64,000 bases of DNA from an uncultured Clostridia bacterium (GTDB taxonomy: Bacteria; Bacillota; Clostridia; Oscillospirales; Acutalibacteraceae). A program made the position numbers and the translations under genes. Location: contig CANQUV010000005.1 of NCBI GenBank assembly GCA_947627135.1, positions 1 through 64,000 of the forward strand, read 5' to 3'. This document shows positions 21,048 to 29,659 of the stretch, one piece after another; within the stretch, counting starts at the first letter, position 1, and each line of letters starts with the position of its first letter. The notes beneath the pieces are model-generated. The model worked only from the letters and a program-made list of their open reading frames with translations, was not told the origin of the DNA and did no database searches.

Positions 21048-21229
21048 CCCGCCTGACCGTAAGTGCCGTTCATAACCTGCCTACGAATAGAACAGGTGGG
21101 TGTCTTCCCTTGTGCTTTAGGCTCCCTTCATCCGAGATGCGGGAGGTCTGCACACCACACAAGGAGTAAGACTCCCGATTTAAAAGTTGTAGGGTTATTT
21201 TGGCTCCATTCACGAATCAAGCAGGAATC
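21044..21229 (-). ncRNA. ssrS: 6S RNA (SsrS) candidate
   Basis: A GC-richer, non-coding stretch between the DUF1292 gene and gpsA. Read on the minus strand it begins near TCCTGCTT and ends near AGGCGGGATTTT; these ends pair into a terminal helix with G-U pairs. Recognisable Firmicutes 6S blocks include GGAGCC, CGGGAGTCTTACTCC, GGGAGCCTAAAGC and ACACCCACCTG, the last in a hairpin with AGGCAGGT. The length of about 185 bases fits. Its role would be to bind and sequester housekeeping RNA polymerase. The assignment is from memory of the family pattern. Confidence 0.72.
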
Positions 21230-21255
21230 TTTATATATAATAAATGATAATAAAA

Positions 21256-21555
21256 TTATTCTTCTGAATCATCATCAAACAGCTTTTCAAAATTCTCTTC
21301 AAATATAGCTGCAAGCTCATCAGCAAGGACCTCATCTTCAAGAGTAGCAAGCTGTTCCTCGCCGTCTTCTTCAATAACTTCCATAATGTAGTACTCACCG
21401 CTGTCATTAACTGCATCTTCTGCATTATCAAAAACAGGGTACAAAGCATAGAACTTTCCTCGTTCATCCTCAATTTCTCCGAGAATTTCAAAGCTGTGTT
21501 CTTGATTTTCTTCATCGACTAATGTAATAAGGTCGGGAGCAAATTCGTTATCCAT
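21256..21555 (-). CDS. DUF1292 family protein (YrzB-like)
   Basis: A 99-residue, strongly acidic protein with the DUF1292 pattern: an opening DLITLVDEENQEHSFEILG, then a FYALYPVFD strand and an ending in repeated Glu/Asp. The function of the family is not established. In Bacillus its homologue yrzB lies between alaS and mltG, both of which are present in this window. An AGGAG Shine-Dalgarno precedes the start. The stop is followed within about 30 bases by the 6S-like RNA on the same strand. Confidence 0.88.
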   Translation of the reverse strand: MDNEFAPDLITLVDEENQEHSFEILGEIEDERGKFYALYPVFDNAEDAVNDSGEYYIMEVIEEDGEEQLATLEDEVLADELAAIFEENFEKLFDDDSEE

Positions 21556-21691
21556 ATACTACTCCTTAAAATTTAAAATTCAGATAAAACTTATCTTTTA
21601 TATTTATTTTAACCTGTAAATATAAATTAGTCAAGGAATTTAATGTATAAATAAAATAAATATAAAATTCAACAATTTTTTTGCAAAATTG

Positions 21692-21720
21692 TTGACAAAA
21701 CACAAAACCGTTGTTATAAT
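21692..21720 (+). promoter_or_regulatory. Consensus promoter upstream of the tandem-repeat array
   Basis: A perfect TTGACA (21692-21697), a 17-base spacer and a perfect TATAAT (21715-21720), directed toward the polysaccharide genes. No gene starts nearby; a terminator follows about 60 bases later. Confidence 0.85.
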
Positions 21721-21779
21721 TTTATTATTATTAAATTTATACATGATATATTTTTATTACTCCATATTATTACCTTAAA

Positions 21780-21808
21780 AAGTCGGCATATTGTATGTCG
21801 GCTTTTTT
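21780..21808 (+). terminator. Intrinsic terminator 60 bases after the 21692 promoter
   Basis: An 11-bp stem with two G-U pairs (21780-21790 with 21794-21804), a TTG loop and a run of T to 21808. With the promoter it would give an RNA of about 80 bases. Confidence 0.8.
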
Positions 21809-21932
21809 ACTTTATTGAAAACAGCTTGTAAGAGTCGGGAACAAAAGAGCGTTTTAATATGAGGCTGTCTGCCCGAAGAAACAGCCCACCGGTCTCTTTT
21901 TGAAAAAAGAGACGCAAAAACTTTTAATATTC

Positions 21933-21961
21933 TTGACAATAACCTTTATTTTTAATATAAC
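21933..21961 (+). promoter_or_regulatory. Promoter inside repeat copy 1
   Basis: TTGACA (21933-21938), 17-base spacer, TATAAC (21956-21961), reading rightward through the next repeat copy. Confidence 0.8.
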
Positions 21962-22128
21962 TTTGCTATTATTTTAAGGTTATTTGTTATAGAAAGTCTT
22001 TTTTACTTTATTGAAAACAGCTTGTAAGAGTCGGGAACAAAAGAGCGTTTTAATATGAGGCTGTCTGCCCGAAGAAACAGCCCACCGGTCTCTTTTTGAA
22101 AAAAGAGACGCAAAAACTTTTAATATTC

Positions 22129-22157
22129 TTGACAATAACCTTTATTTTTAATATAAC
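22129..22157 (+). promoter_or_regulatory. Promoter inside repeat copy 2
   Basis: The same element as in copy 1, shifted by exactly 196 bases: TTGACA, 17-base spacer, TATAAC. Confidence 0.8.
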
Positions 22158-22298
22158 TTTGCTATTATTTTAAGGTTATTTGTTATAGAAAGTCATTTGT
22201 ACTTTCTTGAAAACAGCTTGCAAGAGTCGGGAACAAAAGGGTGTTTTAATATGAGGCTGTCTGCCCGAAGAAACAGCCCATCGGCTGTTGTATAAAAC

Positions 22299-22366
22299 TT
22301 GATATTTGTTACAATAATTAAGATAATGAAATATATCTTGAAAATAATAAGAAATTGTTATATAAT
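22299..22366 (+). promoter_or_regulatory. Two promoters directly before the sugar transferase gene
   Basis: TTGATA (22299-22304) with GATAAT (22322-22327), and TTGAAA (22338-22343) with a perfect TATAAT (22361-22366). Both have 17-base spacers. The second would give a leader of about 50 bases. Confidence 0.75.
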
Positions 22367-22421
22367 CTAAAATCATATAATGTGAAAATAAATAAATTTT
22401 AATATAAATTTGGAGATTTTA

Positions 22422-23105
22422 ATGTTAATACCCTATGACAGTCTTCCGGATAATATGAAAAATGATAAAGTGAAGCCTTATTATGATATATTATCAAAAA
22501 AGAAGACAAGCCTGTATTTAAAAAGAATAACCGATTTGTTTATTGCAGTTATACTCTTGATTATATTGATCATTCCTATGATTATAATATCAATAGTAGT
22601 AAAATTTACATCAAAAGGACATATACTGTATAAACAGCAGCGTGTTACAACTTACGGTAAAAAGTTTAATATTTTTAAATTTCGAACAATGGTAGAGGGT
22701 GCAGACAAAATAGGTGCACTTGTTACATCAAAAGACGATGTTCGTGTTACAAAAGTTGGAAGAGTTTTAAGAAAGTATCGTTTAGATGAGTTACCGCAGA
22801 TATTTCATGTATTGTCAGGAAAAATGAGTATAGTAGGAACTCGTCCGGAGGTACCTAAATATGTTGAAAAATATACAGATGAAATGTACGCAACACTTTT
22901 AATGCCTGCGGGGATAACCTCTTTTGCAAGTATAAAATTCAAAGATGAAGAAAAACTTTTGGAAAATTCTAATAATGTTGATAAGGATTATGTAGAAAAA
23001 ATACTTCCTCAAAAAATGCGATATAATTTAAAGTACATTAACAGATTTGGTTTTAGAAGAGATGTTCACCTAATGCTGAAAACAATTAAAGAGGTTGTTT
23101 CATAG
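22422..23105 (+). CDS. Polyprenyl-phosphate sugar-1-phosphate transferase (bacterial sugar transferase family)
   Basis: Priming enzyme for exopolysaccharide or capsule synthesis; it moves a sugar phosphate onto the lipid carrier. The protein (227 residues from the ATG) has one N-terminal membrane helix (about 37-59), then the Bac_transf cytosolic domain with FKFRTM, KYRLDELPQIF and VGTRPEVP. The frame is open to a TTG at 22410, but GGAG lies within that extension at proper spacing to the ATG at 22422. It is followed by the Wzy-like gene. Sugar specificity cannot be inferred. Confidence 0.93.
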   Translation: MLIPYDSLPDNMKNDKVKPYYDILSKKKTSLYLKRITDLFIAVILLIILIIPMIIISIVVKFTSKGHILYKQQRVTTYGKKFNIFKFRTMVEGADKIGALVTSKDDVRVTKVGRVLRKYRLDELPQIFHVLSGKMSIVGTRPEVPKYVEKYTDEMYATLLMPAGITSFASIKFKDEEKLLENSNNVDKDYVEKILPQKMRYNLKYINRFGFRRDVHLMLKTIKEVVS

Positions 23106-23127
23106 CATAATTTTCAGGAGAAAATAT

Positions 23128-24585
23128 ATGACTAAGATAAAGACATTTTTATTAAGCAATTCTAACTTTCGTATATGCTATATAATAGATTTGTTTCTTT
23201 GCAATTTAGCTTATGTACAGATTCCGGCTTATGTATTGCTCGTTTTTTTATTTGTTTGGGGAGTAATTCTTTGTTGTATAAATCAAAAACAGAATAATAC
23301 ATTTTCAAAAATGCGTTTCAGTATTTGGATAGGAGCATTTTTAATATGTAATTTAATTACAATGCTGATTAATTTTTCAGTTATGATAATAACCAGTTTT
23401 ATTATGATTATGCATTTGTGTATATGCTTTATGTTATTTTACGGTATGCACACGGAAGAAAACATAAATATAAAAAAGGAATTTTATAAAATTTGTAAAA
23501 TTATTATTTATCTGACTACTATTTTCGGAATTATAGGAATTACCTGTTTGTTATGCGGAGTTTCGTATGATTCGAAAGAATTTACATGGATAAAATTTAT
23601 TATTTATGAAAACAGATTTACGGGAGTTTATGTAAATCCCAATATTTTAGGGTTTATTTCGGTAGTTTCGCTAGTTTGCTGTCATATTATAATGAAAGAA
23701 AACTTTTATGTTGAAGCAAATCAAAACAGGATAAGCAGAATTTGGGTAATTACCTGTATGGGAATAGATTTGTTTTCTCTTGTTTTGTGCGACTCAAACG
23801 CTTCGTTGGTTTTGATAATCGGTTATGTGATTACTTATGCGGTTTATAAACTTTTTTCAGCTGAAAAACATTTTAACGGAAAACAAATAATAGTAAAAAC
23901 AATTGCATTGTGCGCTGTCGGACTGTTTGTTATAAGCTCGTCACTTTTATTCAGAACAATTTGTCAAAAGGGCTTTGCAGCAGTAATTAATTCAAATTTA
24001 ACATCAAATGTAGTTATCTCTGAAAGCGATGTAAAAACTTCAAATGAATTAACTGAATCAGGAAAAGAAACAATCACATTTACTCATACAAATAAGAATC
24101 TTGACAGCGGAAGATTTAAACTTGCCAGAGAATCAGTAAATCTTTTTAAAATTTCACCGTTTATAGGGATAAGTAACGGCAATATTGTATTATATAGTGA
24201 TGAATTTTCGGAAGGTGTATTAAGCTTTTCCTACCATTATTCAGATCTACATAACGGCTATCTTACTTTGCTTGTATCAACCGGTTTGCTGGGATTTGCA
24301 ATTTTTGCAATATTCGGATTCAGGTTTGCTAAGCATATAGCTCAACATTTGTTTAAATCAAAAATATCGTTACAACAGGATATTTATCCATGTCTGTTCA
24401 GTTTTTTGTGTGCATATCTTGTTTATGCTTTGTTTGAAAAAGCACTTTTGTATGATATATCATTTATGGTACTATGGTTCTGGCTGCTTATGGGTGTGAT
24501 AAGCACATATCTAAATAAATACGAACCTGTTTACGATTCACAGTATATCATTTACAAAAAAAGACTAAGAAGAAATATATTCTGA
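23128..24585 (+). CDS. O-antigen polymerase/ligase-like membrane protein (Wzy/WaaL type)
   Basis: Polytopic membrane protein of 485 residues with roughly ten or more hydrophobic helices. Its large extracytoplasmic loop ends in the Wzy_C-like pattern YSDLHNGYLTLLVSTGLLG. It probably polymerises or ligates the polysaccharide begun by the preceding transferase. The ATG at 23128 has CAGGAG upstream; the frame is open to 23095 without a good site. No flippase or glycosyltransferases are adjacent, so the rest of the pathway must lie elsewhere. Confidence 0.85.
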   Translation: MTKIKTFLLSNSNFRICYIIDLFLCNLAYVQIPAYVLLVFLFVWGVILCCINQKQNNTFSKMRFSIWIGAFLICNLITMLINFSVMIITSFIMIMHLCICFMLFYGMHTEENINIKKEFYKICKIIIYLTTIFGIIGITCLLCGVSYDSKEFTWIKFIIYENRFTGVYVNPNILGFISVVSLVCCHIIMKENFYVEANQNRISRIWVITCMGIDLFSLVLCDSNASLVLIIGYVITYAVYKLFSAEKHFNGKQIIVKTIALCAVGLFVISSSLLFRTICQKGFAAVINSNLTSNVVISESDVKTSNELTESGKETITFTHTNKNLDSGRFKLARESVNLFKISPFIGISNGNIVLYSDEFSEGVLSFSYHYSDLHNGYLTLLVSTGLLGFAIFAIFGFRFAKHIAQHLFKSKISLQQDIYPCLFSFLCAYLVYALFEKALLYDISFMVLWFWLLMGVISTYLNKYEPVYDSQYIIYKKRLRRNIF

Positions 24586-24601
24586 TTTTGCAAGGTTTTT
24601 C

Positions 24602-24630
24602 TTGTATATTTCTATATATTGGGTTATAAT
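24602..24630 (+). promoter_or_regulatory. Promoter of nadE
   Basis: TTGTAT (24602-24607), 17-base spacer, perfect TATAAT (24625-24630). Confidence 0.7.
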
Positions 24631-24661
24631 ATACCATAAGCAGAAGCTTATGGTATATTTT
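24629..24661 (+). terminator. Perfect 13-bp hairpin overlapping the nadE -10 region
   Basis: The arms 24629-24641 and 24646-24658 are exact complements with an AGAA loop, then TTTATTT. It may terminate transcription from the polysaccharide genes and also sit at the very 5' end of the nadE transcript. Confidence 0.65.
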
Positions 24662-24676
24662 ATTTAGGAGATACTT

Positions 24677-26599
24677 ATGAATTACGGGTTTTTAAGAGTG
24701 GCGGCAGCAACTCCGAAAATAAGAGTCGCTGATTGTAATGGCAACGGAGCAAAAATAATTGATATGATCAAGGATGCTTACAATAATAAGGCATCGGTAA
24801 TTGCTTTTCCGGAGCTTTGTATTTCCGGATATACATGCGGTGATTTGTTTTTGCAGAGGGCGCTGCTTAAATCAAGCGAGGTAACTCTGGAAGAAATATT
24901 GTCCCAAACTAAAGATTTGAATATTATATCACTGATAGGTATTGCTGTTCCATGCGGTGAAGCTTTATATAACTGTGTTGCTGTTTGTTTAAAAGGTAAG
25001 CTTTTAGCTTTAGTTCCTAAAATAAATATTCCTAATTATACGGAATTTTATGAGCAAAGACATTTTTCATCGGGTAAGGATTTATTCGTTGAAGATTTTG
25101 TTTTTGCAAATCAAAAAACGCTGCTGTCATCAAATATTGTATTTTCATCGAAGGATTTTAAAGAATTTCGTTTTGCAGTAGAAATCTGTGAGGATTTGTG
25201 GGTGGCAAATTCACCGTCAATAAATTTAACTAAAAACGGAAAAGCGTTACTTATTTTTAATTCATCTACAAGCGATGATGTGATAGGAAAAGCGCAATAC
25301 AGAAAAGACCTTGTAAAAATGCAAAGCGGAAAATTATGCTGCGGATATATTTTTGCGGCTTCAGGTTTTGGAGAAAGTACGACCGATATGGTATTTTCAG
25401 GTCAGAATTTGATTTGTGAAAACGCAGTTGTACTTGCCGAAAGCAAGCGTTTTACAACAGGTATAACTTACGCCGAAGTTGATCTGGAACGACTTGACAG
25501 TGAAAGAAGAAGACTGAATACATTTCACTGTGACCCTGAAGAAAGCAAAAAAATAAAGCAAATTGAATTTTCACTAAAGGTTAAAAACTTTGATTTAACC
25601 AGAGAATTTTCCAAAACCCCCTTTGTACCAAGCTCAAAAACAGACCTTGAAAACAGATGTGAGGAAATTCTTTCAATACAGGCGACAGGTCTTGCTGTAA
25701 GACTGGAACATACAGGTATAAAAAAAGTTGTGTTAGGATTGTCAGGCGGACTTGACAGTACTCTTGCGCTTATAGTTTGTGTTCATGCATTTGATATGCT
25801 TAAAATAGAAAGAAAAAATATTATAGCAGTAACAATGCCATGTTTTGGCACAACAAAACGCACAAAATCCAATGCGGAAAAGCTTGCAGAAGCTTATGAA
25901 GTATCCTTTCAGGAAATTAATATAACAAAGGCAGTAAAACAGCATTTTGAAGATATTGGACAGAGTGAAAGTATTCAGGATGTTACTTATGAAAATTGTC
26001 AGGCAAGAGAGAGAACACAAGTACTTATGGATCTTGCAAATAAAACGGGCTCATTGGTAATCGGAACCGGAGATTTGTCAGAACTTGCTTTAGGCTGGGC
26101 AACATATAACGGCGACCAGATATCAATGTATGCGGTAAACTGTTCTGTGCCGAAAACACTTGTAAGATATTTAACAGCTTATGAGGCGTCAAAGTCTATG
26201 AAAAAACTAAAGACAGTTTTGCTTGATGTACTTGATACTCCGGTAAGTCCTGAACTTTTACCTCCCGAAAAAGACGGTACAATAGCACAAAAAACTGAAG
26301 ATGTTGTAGGACCTTATGAACTTCATGATTTCTTTCTGTATTATTTTGTCCGATTCGGATATACTCCCATAAAGATATTTTATCTTGCAAACCTTGCTTT
26401 TGAAGGCGAATATGATAAAGAAATAATCAAGAAATGGTTAATCACATTTATAAGAAGATTTTTCAGTCAGCAGTTTAAGCGTTCCTGTCTTCCCGACGGA
26501 CCAAAGGTTGGTTCTGTAACATTGTCTCCACGAGGAGATTTCAGAATGCCCAGCGACGCTTCATCAAATCTATGGATTAAAGAACTTGAAAAAATATAA
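24677..26599 (+). CDS. nadE: Glutamine-dependent NAD+ synthetase
   Basis: Last step of NAD synthesis: amidates nicotinic acid adenine dinucleotide with ammonia from glutamine. The 640-residue protein has an N-terminal nitrilase-type amidase domain with triad E46, K115 and C171 (FPELCISGY, LVPKINIP, EICEDLW). The C-terminal synthetase domain carries the P-loop LGLSGGLDST and the GTGDLSELALGW motif. TAGGAG precedes the ATG. This fused form needs no separate glutaminase. A pnuC-type transporter gene also occurs at 52455-53156. Confidence 0.96.
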   Translation: MNYGFLRVAAATPKIRVADCNGNGAKIIDMIKDAYNNKASVIAFPELCISGYTCGDLFLQRALLKSSEVTLEEILSQTKDLNIISLIGIAVPCGEALYNCVAVCLKGKLLALVPKINIPNYTEFYEQRHFSSGKDLFVEDFVFANQKTLLSSNIVFSSKDFKEFRFAVEICEDLWVANSPSINLTKNGKALLIFNSSTSDDVIGKAQYRKDLVKMQSGKLCCGYIFAASGFGESTTDMVFSGQNLICENAVVLAESKRFTTGITYAEVDLERLDSERRRLNTFHCDPEESKKIKQIEFSLKVKNFDLTREFSKTPFVPSSKTDLENRCEEILSIQATGLAVRLEHTGIKKVVLGLSGGLDSTLALIVCVHAFDMLKIERKNIIAVTMPCFGTTKRTKSNAEKLAEAYEVSFQEINITKAVKQHFEDIGQSESIQDVTYENCQARERTQVLMDLANKTGSLVIGTGDLSELALGWATYNGDQISMYAVNCSVPKTLVRYLTAYEASKSMKKLKTVLLDVLDTPVSPELLPPEKDGTIAQKTEDVVGPYELHDFFLYYFVRFGYTPIKIFYLANLAFEGEYDKEIIKKWLITFIRRFFSQQFKRSCLPDGPKVGSVTLSPRGDFRMPSDASSNLWIKELEKI

Positions 26600-26624
26600 T
26601 AAAATAAAAGTATCGGTGATAACA

Positions 26625-27110
26625 TTGAAACTTTATATAAACAGAGATATATCTTCTGTTACTTCACGCTTTGTGGTTTATGATGAACTTTGTAAAGAAA
26701 AGTATATAGTCACCTCATCAAATAAGTCATTGGAAAAGCTTAAAATTTCAGATTTAGAGGGTAAAGTTATTACAAAAATAAATCGACTTCCGTTGCCGCT
26801 GTTGAACGCTTATTCAATTACCAACGGCAAAAAGAATATAAAGTTCATTTTAAATCCTGCGAAAAATGCCGAAAATTGTTATTATTACGGAATAAGCTGG
26901 CATATAAGAGGCAGGGTATTTACAAAATCATTCGATATCTTAGATGTAGATAATTCTCTTATAGCAACCCAGGTTCGCAGTTTTGAAAAATGTGTAGACG
27001 GTTATGAGTTGAGTATAAATACAGAAGAGTTTGAGCAGTTTTGTCTTGCAAGTGCAGTATGCGTAAATCTAACTGCAACAATAAACAATCCTGCATTACA
27101 GACTGTATAA
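26625..27110 (+). CDS. LURP-one-related/tubby-like family protein (putative)
   Basis: The protein is about 161 residues if the TTG at 26625 is the start, giving an opening like MKLYINRDISSVTSRFVVYDE; the frame is open to an ATG at 26586 inside nadE. Alternating beta-strand pattern, with YGISWHIRGRVFTKSFDILD and a late YELSINTEEFEQFCLA segment, resembles bacterial LURP-one (YxjI-like) proteins, whose function is unknown. The Shine-Dalgarno (GGTGAT) is weak. It overlaps or abuts nadE and precedes the Lrp gene by 16 bases. Family call is tentative. Confidence 0.55.
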   Translation: MKLYINRDISSVTSRFVVYDELCKEKYIVTSSNKSLEKLKISDLEGKVITKINRLPLPLLNAYSITNGKKNIKFILNPAKNAENCYYYGISWHIRGRVFTKSFDILDVDNSLIATQVRSFEKCVDGYELSINTEEFEQFCLASAVCVNLTATINNPALQTV

Positions 27111-27126
27111 ATTACGGAGGTATAAA

Positions 27127-27609
27127 ATGGATAAATTACTTGAAATATTAAGTCAAAATTCTGATTTTACAAATGAGGAACTTGCGTCAATGTTAAATGA
27201 GCCGGAAGATTATATAGCGGCTCAGATTAAGGAATATCATTCCAGAGGAATAATAAAAGGTTACCACGCAACCATAAATTGGGATAAAGTTCCTGACGCT
27301 GATGTAACTGCGATCATAGAACTCAAGGTAACACCAAAGCCTGAATCTGGTTTTGAAGAAATGGCAAAAAGAGTAATGGAATATAGCGAGGTAAAGAGTG
27401 TGTATCTTATGGCAGGCTCTTATGACTTTGCGATTTTTGTTGAGGGAAGTACAATACAGGATGTATCTGCTTTTGTTTCCAAAAAGCTTTCAGCGCTAGA
27501 CGGTGTTATATCAACGGCAACACATTTTATGCTCAAGTGTTATAAAGAACATGGAGTATCTCTAATAGACTTCGGAGAAGACGCAGATAAAAGGAGTTTA
27601 ATACTGTGA
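27127..27609 (+). CDS. Lrp/AsnC family transcriptional regulator
   Basis: The 160-residue protein has an N-terminal winged helix-turn-helix (about 1-50, with TNEELASMLNEPEDYIAAQI) and a C-terminal RAM effector-binding domain (about 65-150, with SVYLMAGSYDFAIFVEG). These usually sense amino acids. CGGAGG precedes the ATG. The stop overlaps the aminotransferase start by 4 bases, so the pair is almost certainly co-expressed and functionally linked. Confidence 0.93.
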   Translation: MDKLLEILSQNSDFTNEELASMLNEPEDYIAAQIKEYHSRGIIKGYHATINWDKVPDADVTAIIELKVTPKPESGFEEMAKRVMEYSEVKSVYLMAGSYDFAIFVEGSTIQDVSAFVSKKLSALDGVISTATHFMLKCYKEHGVSLIDFGEDADKRSLIL

Positions 27610-28787
27610 TAGATTACGATAATATACTTAACTGCACTATCAAAGAAGTTAAACCCTCCGGAATAAGAAAATTTTTTGATATTGCCAATGAAATGGAAGA
27701 TGTAATATCCCTGTCGATAGGAGAGCCGGATTTTAAAACTCCATGGCATATAAGAGAAGCAGGAATAGACTCTCTTGAAAAGGGAAGAACATGGTACACT
27801 CCAAACAGAGGATTTGGAGAATTAAGAGAAGAAATTGCAAAATATTATAAGCGAAAATTTAATGTTGCATATATGCCTGATGCAGAAGTTTTGGTAACGG
27901 TAGGCGGAAGTGAAGCAATAGATTTAGCACTTAGATGTATGGTAGAAAAAGGAGATGAGGTATTAATACCTCAGCCATCTTTTGTATGCTATGAACCGCT
28001 TACAATAATGGCAGGAGCAACCCCCGTACTCATTGAAACAAAACAGGAAAATGATTTTCGTTTAACAGCAGAGGAATTAGAAGAAAACATAACTGAAAAA
28101 ACAAAACTTTTAATACTGCCTTATCCCAATAACCCCACTGGGGCAATTATGAGAAAGGAAGATTTAGAAGCAATTATTCCGATTATTGAGAAGTATAATT
28201 TGTTTGTGCTTTCAGACGAAATTTATGCAGAGCTTACATACGGAGAAAAACGGCATATATCTATCGCCTCGTTTGAAAATATGAGGAACAGAACAATAGT
28301 AATAAACGGTTTTTCTAAGGCGTACGCTATGACAGGATGGAGATTGGGCTATGCATTGGGTCCCGATAAAATAATAGACCAAATGACAAAGCTCCATCAG
28401 TACGGAATAATGTCATCACCTACAACGGCACAGTATGCAGCTATTGAGGCTCTAAAAAACGGAGATAAAGATATAGAAAAAATGCGCAGTGAATATGATA
28501 TGAGAAGACGATTTCTTTTAAGTCGTTTTGAAAAAATCGGTTTTGAATGTTTCGAACCATTCGGCGCATTTTACGCATTTCCCTGTATAAAATCAACAGG
28601 ACTTACATCAGAAGAATTTTGTACTGCATTAATAAAAGAAAAACATATTGCGCTTGTTCCCGGAAATGCCTTTGGTGAAAGCGGAGAGGGATATGTTAGA
28701 GTATCTTATTCATATTCTTTGCAGCATTTAAAGGAAGCATTGGGAAGAATAGAGGAATTTGTAAAGGAACAAAAAAATGGAAATTAA
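27606..28787 (+). CDS. Class I/II pyridoxal-phosphate aminotransferase
   Basis: The 393-residue fold-type I enzyme has the PLP-lysine motif INGFSKAYAMTGWRLGYA and the NNPTGA loop (PYPNNPTGAIM), with a C-terminal substrate arginine in GYVRVSYS. Such enzymes are aspartate/aromatic or branched-chain type; the exact substrate is not clear. It starts with GTG after AAGGAG, overlapping the Lrp gene by 4 bases, and overlaps ispE by 11 bases. Lrp-aminotransferase pairs are common in Firmicutes. Confidence 0.92.
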   Translation: MIDYDNILNCTIKEVKPSGIRKFFDIANEMEDVISLSIGEPDFKTPWHIREAGIDSLEKGRTWYTPNRGFGELREEIAKYYKRKFNVAYMPDAEVLVTVGGSEAIDLALRCMVEKGDEVLIPQPSFVCYEPLTIMAGATPVLIETKQENDFRLTAEELEENITEKTKLLILPYPNNPTGAIMRKEDLEAIIPIIEKYNLFVLSDEIYAELTYGEKRHISIASFENMRNRTIVINGFSKAYAMTGWRLGYALGPDKIIDQMTKLHQYGIMSSPTTAQYAAIEALKNGDKDIEKMRSEYDMRRRFLLSRFEKIGFECFEPFGAFYAFPCIKSTGLTSEEFCTALIKEKHIALVPGNAFGESGEGYVRVSYSYSLQHLKEALGRIEEFVKEQKNGN

Positions 28788-29649
28788 GGTAAATGCACCT
28801 GCAAAAATTAATTTATCTCTTGATATATTAAAGCGCAGACCTGACGGTTACCATGAGGTATCTATGGTTATGCAGACAATAGATTTGTATGATACAGTAA
28901 CGGTAACAGAAAACGATAGTAAAGAGATAACCATTTCATGTGATTATGAAGGAGTTCCCTGTGATAAAAAAAATATTGCCTATAAAGCTGCTGATTTATT
29001 TTTTAATTATACAAGAATTGAAAACCCCGGAATACATATAAACATTGATAAAAAAATTCCAACACAGGCAGGTATGGCAGGGGGAAGTACAGACGGTGCT
29101 GCGGTAATAATAGCTTTAAATAAAATGTTCAATACTTATCTACCCGTAAAAACCATGATGGAAATCGGAGCAAGATTCGGAGCAGATGTACCTTTTTGTA
29201 TAGAGGGCGGAACACAGCTTGCAACAGGTATAGGTACTGATTTAAAGAAAATACATTCTTTTCCCGATTGCTATATTGTTGTATGCAAACCGAATGTATC
29301 TGTTTCAACAGCAGAGGCTTATGCTCTTTGCGATAAAATGAACTTTACCCATCCTCCTTTTACAAAAGAACTGGTAAAAGCAATTTATCTGAGGGATATT
29401 TACCTTATAACTTCATCTCTTTATAACGACTTTGAGGTTGCTCTTGATTTGGAAGAAGTAAAAAATGTAAAACGAATTATGTATAAATGTAAGTCAAGCG
29501 GTGCGTGTATGACAGGCTCCGGCTCTGCGGCATTTGGTATTTTTACATCTGAAAATAAAGCAAAAAAATGTGTTTTAATGCTAAAAGAGAAATATGATAA
29601 TGTGTTTTTGTGCAGACCTGTTAAAGACGGCTGCAAAATTGTTGATTAA
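28777..29649 (+). CDS. ispE: 4-diphosphocytidyl-2-C-methyl-D-erythritol kinase
   Basis: GHMP-family kinase of the MEP isoprenoid pathway. The 290-residue protein starts with NAPAKINLSLDI, has the glycine-rich ATP loop IPTQAGMAGGSTDGAAV near residue 90, the FGADVPFCIEGG substrate motif and the late MTGSGSAAFGIF motif. The ATG overlaps the aminotransferase by 11 bases. Length and motif order are normal. It is followed by a hairpin that overlaps the spoIIR ribosome binding site. Confidence 0.95.
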   Translation: MEIKVNAPAKINLSLDILKRRPDGYHEVSMVMQTIDLYDTVTVTENDSKEITISCDYEGVPCDKKNIAYKAADLFFNYTRIENPGIHINIDKKIPTQAGMAGGSTDGAAVIIALNKMFNTYLPVKTMMEIGARFGADVPFCIEGGTQLATGIGTDLKKIHSFPDCYIVVCKPNVSVSTAEAYALCDKMNFTHPPFTKELVKAIYLRDIYLITSSLYNDFEVALDLEEVKNVKRIMYKCKSSGACMTGSGSAAFGIFTSENKAKKCVLMLKEKYDNVFLCRPVKDGCKIVD

Positions 29650-29659
29650 ATTACTTAAC

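Larger units (their letters stand above)
21803..22289 (+). repeat. 196-bp tandem repeat, two identical copies plus a partial third
   Basis: Copy 1 (21803-21998) and copy 2 (21999-22194) are identical. A diverged partial copy 3 runs from 22195 to about 22289. Each unit has a hairpin GGCTGT...ACAGCC, a GTCTC/GAGAC hairpin that is the reverse complement of the start of the dispersed hairpin element, and (in the full copies) a strong promoter pointing right. A 9-base inverted repeat (AATAACCTT...AAGGTTATT) surrounds the -10 region. No reading frame is conserved. The structured part may be a leader RNA acting on the downstream polysaccharide genes. Confidence 0.9.

Noticed and set aside
20999..21073. 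N-terminal extension of gpsA on the minus strand
   Set aside because: It reads through A-rich repeats and the 6S-like RNA, and places a hydrophobic stretch before a Rossmann fold that normally starts the protein.
21803..22289. Insertion sequence or CRISPR
   Set aside because: The 196-bp units are direct tandem copies without terminal inverted repeats, spacers or a transposase frame.
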